Part shown: positions 1-8,471 of the stretch, one piece after another
How the letters are laid out: every line of letters begins with the position of its first letter
How positions within the stretch are numbered: position 1 is the first letter of the stretch
NCBI GenBank assembly: GCA_034926605.1
Contig: JAYFQV010000009.1
Location: forward strand, 124,001 to 188,000
From: CALXXL01 sp034926605
Lineage (GTDB): Bacteria > Verrucomicrobiota > Lentisphaeria > Victivallales > Victivallaceae
DNA length: 64,000 bases
Direction: 5' to 3'
Notes under the pieces: generated by a model
Databases searched by the model: none
The model's input: the letters and a program-made list of their open reading frames with translations, nothing else
Told to the model about the DNA's origin: nothing
Program-made: the position numbers and the translations under genes

Positions 1-1
1 G

Positions 2-862
2 AAACCGACCGACTACATCAAGAACGTTCCCTACTTTTCCGCGGTGATCGGCCGGGTCGCCGGTCGTATCAAGAACGCTTCGTTGTCGATAGCCGGTAAA
101 AGTTACCGCCTGCCCGCCAACGAGAACGGCAACACTCTGCATTCCGGCGGCGGCTGGCGGCGGGTGATATACGATGCGGTTCCGGACGAGACCGGCAATT
201 CGCTGTCCCTGCGCCGCACCGATCCCGCCGGCGACGGCCGCGACGGGTTTCCCGGCAATTTGGACGTGGAGATCATTTACCAGGTAACCGAGGACAACGA
301 ACTGATAATCGACTATGCCGCCAAGACCGACGCGCCCACCGTGGCAAACCTTACCAACCACGTCTATTTCAACCTCAACGGCGCCGGAGCCGGGAGCATC
401 GCCCGTCATGAGTTTGCGATCAACTCCTCGGCATACCTCGAGCTGAACAAGAAACTGCTGCCAACCGGCCGCAAGATCGGCGTGATAGGGTCGGCGTTCG
501 ATTTGCGCGAACCGCAGAGTTTCGGCAAGCTGCTGCCCAAGCTGCCCGGCGGATTCGACCATTACTTTATTCTTGAGACCATGCAGCCGGGTTATATGGA
601 TGCGATGGCGTATTCTCCGGATTCCGGAATCGAGCTGCGATTCTACACCACCGAGTCCGGCATCCAGTTCTACACCGCCAACAGTTTTACCGGCAAGATG
701 CTGGGCAAGCAGAACCGTTATTGCCAGCCACACGATGGCTTCACTCTGGAGGCGATGAGCTATCCGGATGCCTGCCACCACCGTTCGACTTTCCCGTCGA
801 TAGAGCTGGCTCCCGGCGACGCTTACCGCCAGCGCACCGTATACAAATTCGCGGTTCGCTAG
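2..862 (+). CDS. galM: Aldose 1-epimerase (galactose mutarotase), 5' end cut by window edge
   Basis: This cytoplasmic enzyme interconverts alpha and beta anomers of galactose or glucose. The frame is open from base 2, so 286 residues are visible; a normal protein has about 345, so some 55-60 N-terminal residues lie outside the window. The first visible residues (YFSAVIGRVAGRI) match the family motif YFGAxVGRxAxRI. Both catalytic histidines are present, in NTLHSGG and in NLTNHVYFNLNG, and so is the catalytic glutamate in GFTLEAMSYPDA. A GTG at 44 lies inside the conserved region and is not the start. A hairpin terminator follows at 882. No other galactose gene is nearby. Confidence 0.93.
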   Translation, partial: KPTDYIKNVPYFSAVIGRVAGRIKNASLSIAGKSYRLPANENGNTLHSGGGWRRVIYDAVPDETGNSLSLRRTDPAGDGRDGFPGNLDVEIIYQVTEDNELIIDYAAKTDAPTVANLTNHVYFNLNGAGAGSIARHEFAINSSAYLELNKKLLPTGRKIGVIGSAFDLREPQSFGKLLPKLPGGFDHYFILETMQPGYMDAMAYSPDSGIELRFYTTESGIQFYTANSFTGKMLGKQNRYCQPHDGFTLEAMSYPDACHHRSTFPSIELAPGDAYRQRTVYKFAVR

Positions 863-881
863 CATTTCGTTCGAAAATCAT

Positions 882-920
882 ACGGCGTTTCACTGAAATG
901 GTGAAACGTCGTTATTTTCT
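882..920 (+). terminator. Rho-independent terminator after galM
   Basis: The arms CGTTTCAC (886-893) and GTGAAACG (901-908) pair perfectly around a 7-base loop and are followed by TCGTTATTTTCT. It lies 20 bases after the galM stop and just before the 3' end of the convergent gene at 935. Confidence 0.7.
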
Positions 921-934
921 GTCCCAGAGCAGGG

Positions 935-2293
935 TTATTTCTCTTCCGGCAGCGGGGTGAGCGCCGCCACGTCGATGTCGTAATCGTCATTGCACTTAGA
1001 TGCGGGCAGCATTACTCCGTCGACGGTTCGGGTTACAGTTTCGCCGCAGATGACCCGGCCGTTGCGGAAGTCGAAATGACGTTCCGAATACTCAATTTCT
1101 CCATGGCGGTATTCAAACGGCTTACCGGTCAGTTCGGATATCGGCAGTTTCGGCAAAAACTCCGGGACTAGGGAATCCAGTTTATCCGGCCATGCGCCGT
1201 TGGCGCGGCGATAGAGCTCCAGCGCGCAAAGTATCCTTGTGCGGTTGAGTAAATCGGTGCTTCTGGCAAAGAAGCCGGTGATTCCGATGGTAAAAGTGTA
1301 AAGCATTGACGCAACAGTATTTCCAAAGGTGGATTGGTCAAAATCCTTTGCTGCAAAATTTTTCAATGTTGCGTCATTTTTTATCTTATAGTATGGCTTT
1401 CCAAGGCATGGAATGGTGTACATCAACTCCTCTAATTTGCAATCAAAGGGCTTTTCACAGGAGGCAAGCATGGAGAATATTGCGGCCTCTTGGGCGGTAT
1501 TGGGTTCTTCGGCAACATCCTTGATTGCCTTAGCCGGCATATACAGCATAAAGGAAATCGAGAAGTATTCAACGTATTTTGCATAGGATTCACGCCGCAC
1601 TGAGATAATTGCGGCGCACTGTTGTTCTATTTCTTTCAGGCGTTCATCGGAAAGAAACGGAAACATAATTGGAAGGTAGCTGACGGTTTTATTCGCCACA
1701 GATGTTCCGACCGTGATAGACAGATGCTCGCTGTTGCCGCATAATACATGCGCCCAGCGCAGATTGTCCAGCAACAGATATGCGGGAGAGGATGCTTCGC
1801 TATATATAGGATCGTTTCTGTCATCCGAATCGGAATAACGGTAGCTCATTTGCGCAATATAATATTGAAGCCGCATACAGTTTATAGTGGTCAGGTAACG
1901 GAATGCCATGCACCACGGCAACCGGTTTTCCGGAGGTCGGTTCCAGTCGAATTTGAAGGTATATGTTTCGAGTTCAGGAAGGGCATCCATCTTCTTTATG
2001 ATAGGCTGCAGAGCTGCAAGCTGGCCGGCAATGCAGGCATTGAGTGTATCGGAATATACACCGGCGTTTGTAACGACAAGTTCTATATCGGAAAAACAAT
2101 CCGATTCTATAAACTTTTCCACTGCCGGGTTGTCGGTCGGCCTGGTCGCCGCCACTATCTCTTCGATGGTGGTAACATATCCTGCGGCTTTCCATTTTTT
2201 CCACGCCTCCGAAGTTTGCGGAATGCGATATTTCTCCGCTGCGGAAGCGGCCAGCGCGGTTGTCAGAGCTAGTGCCAACAATAACCGTATCAT
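935..2293 (-). CDS. Secreted protein of unknown function
   Basis: A 452-residue protein that I cannot assign to a named family. Residues 1-19 form a signal peptide with a hydrophobic core (LLLALALTTALAASA) and an Ala-x-Ala cleavage site before EKYR, so it is probably exported. The C-terminal region contains YRRANGAWPDKLDSLVPEF followed by GKPFEYR. Motifs of this kind occur at the C-terminus of many large uncharacterised secreted proteins of PVC bacteria; this resemblance is from memory. The gene lies 29 bases downstream of the aldo/keto reductase on the same strand, with AAAAGG upstream of the ATG, so the two are probably co-transcribed. No catalytic motif is recognisable. Confidence 0.75.
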   Translation of the reverse strand: MIRLLLALALTTALAASAAEKYRIPQTSEAWKKWKAAGYVTTIEEIVAATRPTDNPAVEKFIESDCFSDIELVVTNAGVYSDTLNACIAGQLAALQPIIKKMDALPELETYTFKFDWNRPPENRLPWCMAFRYLTTINCMRLQYYIAQMSYRYSDSDDRNDPIYSEASSPAYLLLDNLRWAHVLCGNSEHLSITVGTSVANKTVSYLPIMFPFLSDERLKEIEQQCAAIISVRRESYAKYVEYFSISFMLYMPAKAIKDVAEEPNTAQEAAIFSMLASCEKPFDCKLEELMYTIPCLGKPYYKIKNDATLKNFAAKDFDQSTFGNTVASMLYTFTIGITGFFARSTDLLNRTRILCALELYRRANGAWPDKLDSLVPEFLPKLPISELTGKPFEYRHGEIEYSERHFDFRNGRVICGETVTRTVDGVMLPASKCNDDYDIDVAALTPLPEEK

Positions 2294-2322
2294 CTTTACC
2301 CGTTATCCTTTTGACTGTTATG

Positions 2323-3450
2323 TCAGTCCAGCAACCGATGCATGGTGTTCAGTATCGGGAACTGCTGTGGACAGCTGTTTTCACATTTATGGCAATTCAC
2401 GCAATTTGCAAACTTGGCCTCGTCAGGAATCTGCGACTCGTAAAGCTCCTTGAACCGTTCCCGGCAGCCGTCGATCACGCACTGGCTGTACAATCCGAAA
2501 ATGCCGGGGATGTCCACTCCGCGCGGGCAGGGCATGCAGTAGCGGCAGCCGGTGCAGCTCAATCGCGGGTTTTTTCTGAACAGTTCGATTGCTTTGTCCA
2601 GTGCCTTGCGTTCCTCGCCGGACAGCGGTTCGAAGTTCGTCATGGTGGCAAGATTGTCCTCCACCTGTCTGTCGCTGCTCATGCCGCTTAGCACTGTCAG
2701 CACGCCGGGCGGCGAGGCCGCAAAGCGTATCGCCCACGACGCGATGGACTTGTCCGGCCGGATGGCGCGCAGCACATTTTCCGCTTCCGGGTTGAGCCGG
2801 GCCAGCATTCCGCCGCGCACCGGTTCCATGATTATGCATTGAACATGGTGTTTTTCGAGCAGTTCGTACAGCTTGCCGGATTGCTGGGCCGGGTCGTCCC
2901 AGTCCAGATAATTCAGTTGTATCTGTGCGAAATCCCATTGCCAGTTTTCAAGCAGGTATTCCATTGTTTCCACCGAGCTGTGGAACGAGAACCCAAGGCG
3001 CTTGATCCGCCCGGCGGCCTTTTGCTCCTTCAGATAATCCATCACACCATATTTCAGATAGCAGCGGTCGAAAGATTCCTTGCTGGTTATCGAGTGCAGC
3101 AGATAGAAATCGAAGTAATCCACACCGCAGCGGCGGAACTGTTCCTCGAAAATCTCCTTGGCGTGATCGAGACTTTCGACGATCCAGGTTGGCATCTTGT
3201 TGGCGAGAAAATAACTGTCCCGCGGGTAGTCGGCAAGGCAGCGGCCGATTACAACCTCGGACTTGCCGTCATGGTAACAGTAGGCGGTGTCAAAATAATT
3301 GACTCCGGCGCGATAGGCACGGTCGACCATCTGCCGGGTCTGTTCGAAATCGATGGAACCGTCATGGTTCACCGGAAAGCGCATGGTGCCGAAGCCGAGC
3401 AGAGAAACGTCGCTGCCGTCGGGGCGGTAGATTCGGGTGGAGACTGTCAT
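2323..3450 (-). CDS. Aldo/keto reductase with C-terminal 2x[4Fe-4S] ferredoxin domain
   Basis: NAD(P)H-type oxidoreductase of 375 residues belonging to the large aldo/keto reductases of anaerobes that carry a ferredoxin domain; the substrate is unknown. The TIM-barrel N-terminus has LLGFGTMRFP, and the catalytic tetrad is visible as Asp and Tyr in YFDTAYCYHDG, Lys in ANKMP and His in YLLHS. The last ~80 residues carry two ferredoxin cysteine clusters, CTGCRYCMPCPRG and CVNCHKCENSCP. The cluster may connect the enzyme to ferredoxin; this is inference. First gene of a probable two-gene operon with the secreted protein at 935, driven by the promoter at 3480-3508. Confidence 0.9.
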   Translation of the reverse strand: MTVSTRIYRPDGSDVSLLGFGTMRFPVNHDGSIDFEQTRQMVDRAYRAGVNYFDTAYCYHDGKSEVVIGRCLADYPRDSYFLANKMPTWIVESLDHAKEIFEEQFRRCGVDYFDFYLLHSITSKESFDRCYLKYGVMDYLKEQKAAGRIKRLGFSFHSSVETMEYLLENWQWDFAQIQLNYLDWDDPAQQSGKLYELLEKHHVQCIIMEPVRGGMLARLNPEAENVLRAIRPDKSIASWAIRFAASPPGVLTVLSGMSSDRQVEDNLATMTNFEPLSGEERKALDKAIELFRKNPRLSCTGCRYCMPCPRGVDIPGIFGLYSQCVIDGCRERFKELYESQIPDEAKFANCVNCHKCENSCPQQFPILNTMHRLLD

Positions 3451-3479
3451 GTTTTATCCTTTCCTCTCATAACTTGAAT

Positions 3480-3508
3480 AAAATAATGTCTGATCCGGTC
3501 ATTTGCAA
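3480..3508 (-). promoter_or_regulatory. Sigma70-type promoter for the aldo/keto reductase
   Basis: On the minus strand, TTGCAA (3503-3508) lies 17 bases upstream of TATTTT (3480-3485), 30 bases ahead of the start codon at 3450. It is arranged back to back with the promoter at 3516-3543. Confidence 0.55.
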
Positions 3509-3515
3509 ACATCAT

Positions 3516-3543
3516 TTGACTTTTTTTCGCATCCGGCTATTGT
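3516..3543 (+). promoter_or_regulatory. Promoter for the nuclease-like gene, possibly leaderless
   Basis: TTGACT (3516-3521), a 16-base spacer and TATTGT (3538-3543) lie immediately before the ATG at 3550. Initiation 6-8 bases after the -10 box would fall at or next to the start codon, and no Shine-Dalgarno sequence is present, so the mRNA may be leaderless. Confidence 0.45.
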
Positions 3544-3549
3544 TATGAC

Positions 3550-4362
3550 ATGAATGAACTTGCATGGTCTAAAAGCCGCTACCGTACTTTTTGCTCCTGC
3601 CGTCGCGAATGGTTTCTGCACTACGTTGCCGCGCGCGACGCCTGGCGGGACGACGCTACCGAAGAGGAGCGCAATATCCGGTTCTGCAAAAAGCTTACCC
3701 GGTTGGAGTGGTATTTTCATCGCATCTTTCGCGACGTTCTGCATCGCGAACGCGGCGGTTCCCGGGCGGTCGAGGATGCCTTGTGGCGGCGCTGGCGGCA
3801 TGACCGCGCCTACGGGAATGAAGTTTTCCAGGAGGTGTTTTACGGCGAAACCGGCGCGGTCGAATTGGCCGAAACCGGCATTTCGCGGCTGCGCGAAAAT
3901 ATTGCGGCGTTCCGCAAAAGCGAATTGGCGCAGTGGCTTGACTCGCCGCGTGAGATCGAGCGGCACGTCCTTGAGCTGCCGCTTTCATTTCCCGTTGGCG
4001 AGGTTGCCGCCTACACCGCGGCGTTCGCGTTGTGCCGCAATCGCGAGACGTGGTTTTTCATCGAACTGGTCGGCGGCCGTATGGCCGAAACCGCCGCCTT
4101 GCATCGCTATTACGCCTATCGGCGGCTCCAGCTTCCGGCAGTGTCGGTGCGCAGCTGTTTCTACGATCTTGACTCCGGTGAAATGGTGATGCCGGAACAG
4201 TCCGAGCTTAATTTTACCGCCGCCGCCGACAACGTTTGCCGGGAGGCTACGGAAATGGCCGCCGCCAGTCCGGAGGACGTGACGGCGGCCAAGGCTTATC
4301 TTGCGTTGCCGGAGAACCGCAAACGCTGCGGTTTCTGCCGTTTTCGCGCCATCTGCCGCTGA
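3550..4362 (+). CDS. RecB/AddB/Cas4-like PD-(D/E)XK fold protein with Fe-S cysteines, active site apparently lost
   Basis: A 270-residue stand-alone protein. The N-terminus (SKSRYRTFCSCRREW, residues 7-21) resembles the start of RecB-family nuclease domains (S-x-S-x-L-x-x-F-x-x-C). The C-terminus ends in C-x2-C-x5-C (Cys260, 263, 269), the pattern that, with an upstream cysteine, holds a [4Fe-4S] cluster in AddB and Cas4. Where an active family member has G-x-x-D and then D-x-K, this protein has AAFALC and FFIELVGG, so the catalytic acidic and lysine residues appear absent. It is probably a structural or DNA-binding relative rather than a nuclease. No recombination or CRISPR gene is adjacent; pheT converges on it with a 1-base gap. 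Confidence 0.6.
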   Translation: MNELAWSKSRYRTFCSCRREWFLHYVAARDAWRDDATEEERNIRFCKKLTRLEWYFHRIFRDVLHRERGGSRAVEDALWRRWRHDRAYGNEVFQEVFYGETGAVELAETGISRLRENIAAFRKSELAQWLDSPREIERHVLELPLSFPVGEVAAYTAAFALCRNRETWFFIELVGGRMAETAALHRYYAYRRLQLPAVSVRSCFYDLDSGEMVMPEQSELNFTAAADNVCREATEMAAASPEDVTAAKAYLALPENRKRCGFCRFRAICR

Positions 4363-4363
4363 T

Positions 4364-6772
4364 TTATCTCAGCTCTACTTTCAGTTGTCCGGCCAGCTTC
4401 TGGCGCAGTGTTTCAAACGCGGCATTGACCTCCTCGTCCTTGAGCGTACGCTCGGGATTGCGGAAGGTGACGCGGTAGGCGACACTTTTGCGGCCGGGAC
4501 CAAGCACCTTTGCGTCGGCGAAAACGTCGAACAGCGCCACCGACTCGCAGTCGGGAAGGTTAAGGTTTTCCACGAACGCGACGATCTCGGCGTGAGTCAG
4601 CGTGTCCGGTGCGAGGAACGCCACATCGCGGCTGATTGCCGGGAAGCTGGGCAGCGGTTCGGCCTTGACCGGAGCGGCTGGCCTGGCGTCGATCAGAGCC
4701 TTGACTTCGATGGTGGCTCCGAACACCGGATAGGTGGTGCGCCATCCCTGGGTGAAGCGCTTGGCCAGTTGTCCGAGCTGTCCGGCAACTTTGCCGCCGA
4801 TCTTAAGTACCGCGGCCATGCCGGGCTCGAAACGGGTGTCGGAACACGGTTTGAAGCTGACATCGGCGGCGCGGCGCATCGCGAGCACGGTTTCGACCGC
4901 ACCTTTGAGATCGTAGAAGTCATAGGCGACGGCGGCATCGGCGCCGAAGAAGTCGGGGCTCTTGCAGCCGGTCATGACGATGCACACCTCCTGCCGTTCT
5001 TCCGGAAACAGTTTCGGATTGGCGCAGAACACCCGGCCCTGCTCGAACAGCGCGAAGTTCAGGTTGCGCCGTGCGATGTTGCGCTCGGCCACTCCCAGCA
5101 TTTCGCCCCAGAGCGACGGACGCATCCAGGCGATTTCGGGGCTGATCGGATTGGATATGCGAACCAGATCGGCTTCGCTGAAGCGGGTGTCGGCGAGGGC
5201 GCTGGCAGCGGTCACGGTGGCGTAGTTGAGGCACTCGGTTAGTCCGATGGCTATCCACTGGTCGCGCAGTTCGCTGTCGAGGAAACGGGCGTCGTCGACG
5301 ATCGACTTGACGATCTTGCCGTGCACCGGGATGATCGGAATTTTGTCCAGCCCGTCGATGCGCGCCACCTCTTCGGCCAGGTCGGCCTCGCGTTCGAGGT
5401 CGGGCCGGAACAGCGGCGCGGTGACTTCACAATCGTTGTCGGATACCTTGCCCACTTCAAGGCCGAGTTTCCGGAAGATGCTGATTATTTCCGCGTTGGA
5501 CACGCCGGTGCCGATCAGTTTGCGTATGCGGTCGAAACGGCATAAGATGTTTTTGCATTCCGGGTATTTTTCGTACACGTCCGCAATCTCTCCGGCCGGT
5601 TCGCCGCCGGCGAGTTCGCAAATCAGCTGCGCCGCGCGTTTTGCGGCGTATTCGGCCATCGCAAAATCGACACCGCGCTCATAGCGGTAGCTGGAATCGG
5701 TGGAAACGCCGAGGCCGCGGCTGGTGGCGCGGATGTTGGACGGATTGAATACCGCACATTCCAACAGAATAGTGGAGGTCTTGTCCGAAACACCGGACTC
5801 CTCGCCGCCCATGACTCCTGCCAGCGCACGTGGCTTCTCGGCGTCGCAGATCACCAGATTTGCTTCGGAGAGTTCCACTTCGCGGCCGTCGAGCAGCAGC
5901 AGTTTTTCGCCTTTCTTGGCGCGGCGCACCACAATGCGGCCTCCGGCCAGCGTGTCGTAGTCGAACGCGTGCAGCGGCTGGCCCAGCTCCATCATGATGA
6001 AGTTGGTCACGTCCACCACGTTGTTGATCGGGCGCAGGCCTACCGCCAGCAGCCATAGCTTGAGCCACTCCGGGCTTTCGGCGATCTTGACGTTGCGGAT
6101 TACCTGGGCGGAATAGCGCAGGCAAAGGTCGGGCGCTTCAACGGAAACCAGATTTTTCGGAAGATCGGCCGGAGCCGCTTTGGGGAAGTCGAGTTCCGGC
6201 AGTACCGCCGGCGCGTCGAACAGGCAGCTCACATCGCGTGCTATGCCCCATACCGAGAGCCAGTCCGGACGGTTCGGCGTCACCTCCACCTCGATTTGCC
6301 AGTCGGCCGGGAAAATATCCTTCACGGGCGTGCCGAGCGGAGTGTCAGGCGGCAGAACGAGCAAGCCGTTGTGGTCTTCTCCGATGCCGAGTTCCTTGGC
6401 GCTGCACATCATGCCGAACGATTCAACGCCGCGCAGCTTGGCCTTCTTGATCTCGAAGACTCCGTCGCCGTCGGCGAATTTTGCCCCCACCACCGCCAGC
6501 GGCACGATTTTGCCCGCATCGCAGTTCGGCGCTCCGCAAACTATCTGGCGCTCCTCGTCGCCGTCGGTGACGCGGCAGACCGAGAGATGGTCGGAGTTGG
6601 GATGTTTGTCGCGGGAAAGTATCTTCGCCGCCACCACCTTGTCCGGTACCGCGTTGAGCGGCGTAACCGCCTCAACTTCGATACCGGCGCAGGTGATCCG
6701 GCGGCACAGCTCTTCGACCGTAACGCCGGCGAGATTCACATATTTGCCGAGCGTATTGTATGAAATAAGCAT
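4364..6772 (-). CDS. pheT: Phenylalanine--tRNA ligase beta subunit
   Basis: The beta subunit of the alpha2-beta2 synthetase that charges tRNA-Phe; it binds tRNA and edits mischarged Tyr. At 802 residues it has the normal bacterial length. The EMAP-II-like tRNA-binding domain is at about residues 40-150 (SRDKHPNSDHLSVCRV and QIVCGAPN). Next come the B3/B4 editing and B5 domains (LGVSTDSSYRYERGVD). The C-terminal anticodon-binding fold covers the last ~95 residues (SFPAISRDVAFLAPD). GGAG lies 8 bases before the ATG. It follows pheS by 12 bases, so the two are co-translated. Confidence 0.97.
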   Translation of the reverse strand: MLISYNTLGKYVNLAGVTVEELCRRITCAGIEVEAVTPLNAVPDKVVAAKILSRDKHPNSDHLSVCRVTDGDEERQIVCGAPNCDAGKIVPLAVVGAKFADGDGVFEIKKAKLRGVESFGMMCSAKELGIGEDHNGLLVLPPDTPLGTPVKDIFPADWQIEVEVTPNRPDWLSVWGIARDVSCLFDAPAVLPELDFPKAAPADLPKNLVSVEAPDLCLRYSAQVIRNVKIAESPEWLKLWLLAVGLRPINNVVDVTNFIMMELGQPLHAFDYDTLAGGRIVVRRAKKGEKLLLLDGREVELSEANLVICDAEKPRALAGVMGGEESGVSDKTSTILLECAVFNPSNIRATSRGLGVSTDSSYRYERGVDFAMAEYAAKRAAQLICELAGGEPAGEIADVYEKYPECKNILCRFDRIRKLIGTGVSNAEIISIFRKLGLEVGKVSDNDCEVTAPLFRPDLEREADLAEEVARIDGLDKIPIIPVHGKIVKSIVDDARFLDSELRDQWIAIGLTECLNYATVTAASALADTRFSEADLVRISNPISPEIAWMRPSLWGEMLGVAERNIARRNLNFALFEQGRVFCANPKLFPEERQEVCIVMTGCKSPDFFGADAAVAYDFYDLKGAVETVLAMRRAADVSFKPCSDTRFEPGMAAVLKIGGKVAGQLGQLAKRFTQGWRTTYPVFGATIEVKALIDARPAAPVKAEPLPSFPAISRDVAFLAPDTLTHAEIVAFVENLNLPDCESVALFDVFADAKVLGPGRKSVAYRVTFRNPERTLKDEEVNAAFETLRQKLAGQLKVELR

Positions 6773-6784
6773 TTCATGATCTCC

Positions 6785-7801
6785 TTAATTGAACTGCCGC
6801 AGGAAGCGGACGTCGTTGTCATAGAGCATGCGGAGGTCGCCGATACGGTGGCGCAGCATGGTCAGCCGCTCCATTCCGAGGCCGAACGCGTAGCCGCTCC
6901 ATACCTCCGGGTCGTAGCCGACGTTGCGCAGCACGTTGGGATCCACCATGCCGGCACCGGCGATCTCGATGTAGCCGGAGTGCTTGCACACATTGCAGCC
7001 CTTACCGCCGCACATGATGCAGGAAAAGTCGTATTCAACGCTGGGCTCGGTGAACGGGAAGAAGTGCGGTCGCAGCCGGATGGAGACATCCTTGCCGAAC
7101 ATCTCCCAGGCAAATACCTGCAGCACGCTTTTGAGATCGGCCATCGATACGTTGCGGTCGATGCACAGCCCTTCGAGCTGGTGGAAGTTCATGCCGTGTG
7201 TGGCGTCCGGCGTGTCGCGCCGGAAGCAGCGGCCGGGAGCCACAATGCGGATGGGCGGCTCTTGGCTTTCCATGGTGCGGATCTGCACGGTGCTGGTCTG
7301 AGTACGCAGCAGCCGGCCGTCTGAAAAATAGAAAGTGTCGGTAACATCGCGCGACGGATGGTCGGCGGGGGTGTTGAGCGCGTCGAAACAGTGGTGCACG
7401 GTTTCGATTTCGGGGCCGTCGGCCACGGTGAATCCCATGCGGCGGAATACCGACACGCAGTCGTCGATCATGCGGGTTACCGGGTGTTTGAGTCCGGACG
7501 GCCAGCGGCGTCCCGGCAACGTCACGTCGATTCCAACGGCCTTGGCCGCGGTTCCTCCGATGCGTGCTTCGGCGTCTTCGAGGAGTTCCTGGATTTTGTT
7601 TCTGCCCTGGTTGAACGCCTGGCCGATAGCGCGGCGGTCTTCAGGAGCGGCCTGGCCCATGTCTTTGGTGAGCCCGGCGAATACGCCCTTGCGTCCGAGC
7701 GTGCGCACCCGCACCGATTCGACATCGGCGGGATTGGCAGCTGCGGCGAGGTCGCGTTCGGCGGCTTTCACCGCTTCATCGATTTCGCGGATGATGTCCA
7801 T
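6785..7801 (-). CDS. pheS: Phenylalanine--tRNA ligase alpha subunit
   Basis: Catalytic subunit (338 residues) of phenylalanyl-tRNA synthetase, forming Phe-AMP and charging tRNA-Phe. Class II core motifs are clear: motif 2 around GRCFRRDTPDATHGMNFHQLEG and motif 3 as GYAFGLGMERLTMLRHRI. The N-terminal ~90 residues are the usual coiled-coil arm. AAGGAAT precedes the start. The gene begins only ~25 bases after a strong terminator-like hairpin (7826-7880), so its expression may depend on read-through from rplT. Confidence 0.97.
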   Translation of the reverse strand: MDIIREIDEAVKAAERDLAAAANPADVESVRVRTLGRKGVFAGLTKDMGQAAPEDRRAIGQAFNQGRNKIQELLEDAEARIGGTAAKAVGIDVTLPGRRWPSGLKHPVTRMIDDCVSVFRRMGFTVADGPEIETVHHCFDALNTPADHPSRDVTDTFYFSDGRLLRTQTSTVQIRTMESQEPPIRIVAPGRCFRRDTPDATHGMNFHQLEGLCIDRNVSMADLKSVLQVFAWEMFGKDVSIRLRPHFFPFTEPSVEYDFSCIMCGGKGCNVCKHSGYIEIAGAGMVDPNVLRNVGYDPEVWSGYAFGLGMERLTMLRHRIGDLRMLYDNDVRFLRQFN

Positions 7802-7825
7802 TTATTTTATTCCTTCGGTTATGAC

Positions 7826-7880
7826 AATAAAAAAACAGCCTGGAGACGGCAGAGGTGAAGCCCCAACCTTCCAAGCTGTT
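7826..7880 (-). terminator. Terminator or attenuator between rplT and pheS
   Basis: On the minus strand the transcript AACAGCUUGG (from 7880) pairs over 10 bases with CCAGGCUGUU (ending 7834), with a smaller AGGU/ACCU hairpin inside, and runs straight into a U-tract (7826-7835). Only ~25 bases separate it from the pheS ATG, which leaves little room for a separate promoter. A role as pheST attenuator is therefore plausible. I see no Phe-rich leader peptide and no T-box. Confidence 0.75.
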
Positions 7881-7900
7881 GAAAAATTCTTACGCGGAAA

Positions 7901-8251
7901 CTACTTGGCAGGAGCGACTTTCTCTACCAAAGCTTTAAACTCCTGAAACTCGTTGACCGCGAGATCGGCCAGAACCTTGCGGTTGAGGTCGATGTTGGCC
8001 TTCTTCAGGCCGTCCATGAAGGTACTGTAGTTGGTGCCGAGCATGCGGCAGGCGGCGTTGATACGCACCGTCCACAGACGGCGGTACTGGCGCTTCTTCT
8101 GCTTGCGGCCCATGAAAGCATGGGACATCGCCTTGTCAACGGCATCATATGCGGTACGGATGTTCTTGGAAGAACAGCCGTAGAACCCTTTGGCCCGCTC
8201 AAGCAGACGTTTGCGACGTTTGCGGGAGGCAACAGCACAAGTGACTCTCAT
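7901..8251 (-). CDS. rplT: 50S ribosomal protein L20
   Basis: L20 (116 residues, usual length) binds 23S rRNA early in large-subunit assembly and in several bacteria represses its own operon. The basic N-terminal helix contains RKRRKRLLERAKGFYG, and the conserved RRLWTVRINAACR and LNRKVLADLA follow. It sits in the standard infC-rpmI-rplT order, 16 bases after rpmI, with AAGGAGG upstream. The structured region between infC and rpmI (8472-8658) is a candidate target for autogenous control. Confidence 0.98.
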   Translation of the reverse strand: MRVTCAVASRKRRKRLLERAKGFYGCSSKNIRTAYDAVDKAMSHAFMGRKQKKRQYRRLWTVRINAACRMLGTNYSTFMDGLKKANIDLNRKVLADLAVNEFQEFKALVEKVAPAK

Positions 8252-8267
8252 TTCATACCTCCTTTAA

Positions 8268-8468
8268 TTACAGACCATAGGGAAGGGCGACCTTGATGCG
8301 ACGGCTCTCGGCCGGCGACACTGCAGCGTCCTTGGACAGGTGGTTACGACGTTTGGGGCTCTTCGACGTCATCAGGTGACGTGCGCCGGCGCGGTTGTGA
8401 CGGAACTTTCCGGTTCCGGTCATCTTGAGCCGCTTGGCCGCGCATTTGCGGGTCTTCAGCTTAGGCAT
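8268..8468 (-). CDS. rpmI: 50S ribosomal protein L35
   Basis: A 66-residue basic protein of the large subunit. It begins MPKLKTRKCAAKRLKMTG and contains HLMTSKSPKRRNHL, both typical. Two ATGs lie side by side (8471 and 8468). The second gives the canonical MPK start and better spacing (6 bases) from GGAG, so it was chosen. The 5' flank is unusually long and hairpin-rich. Confidence 0.97.
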   Translation of the reverse strand: MPKLKTRKCAAKRLKMTGTGKFRHNRAGARHLMTSKSPKRRNHLSKDAAVSPAESRRIKVALPYGL

Positions 8469-8471
8469 CAT

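Noticed and set aside
3554..4189. Alternative plus-strand frame starting 4 bases after the nuclease-like gene start
   Set aside because: Low-complexity Arg/Ala/Ser-rich translation typical of a shifted frame; the chosen frame has the Cys motifs.
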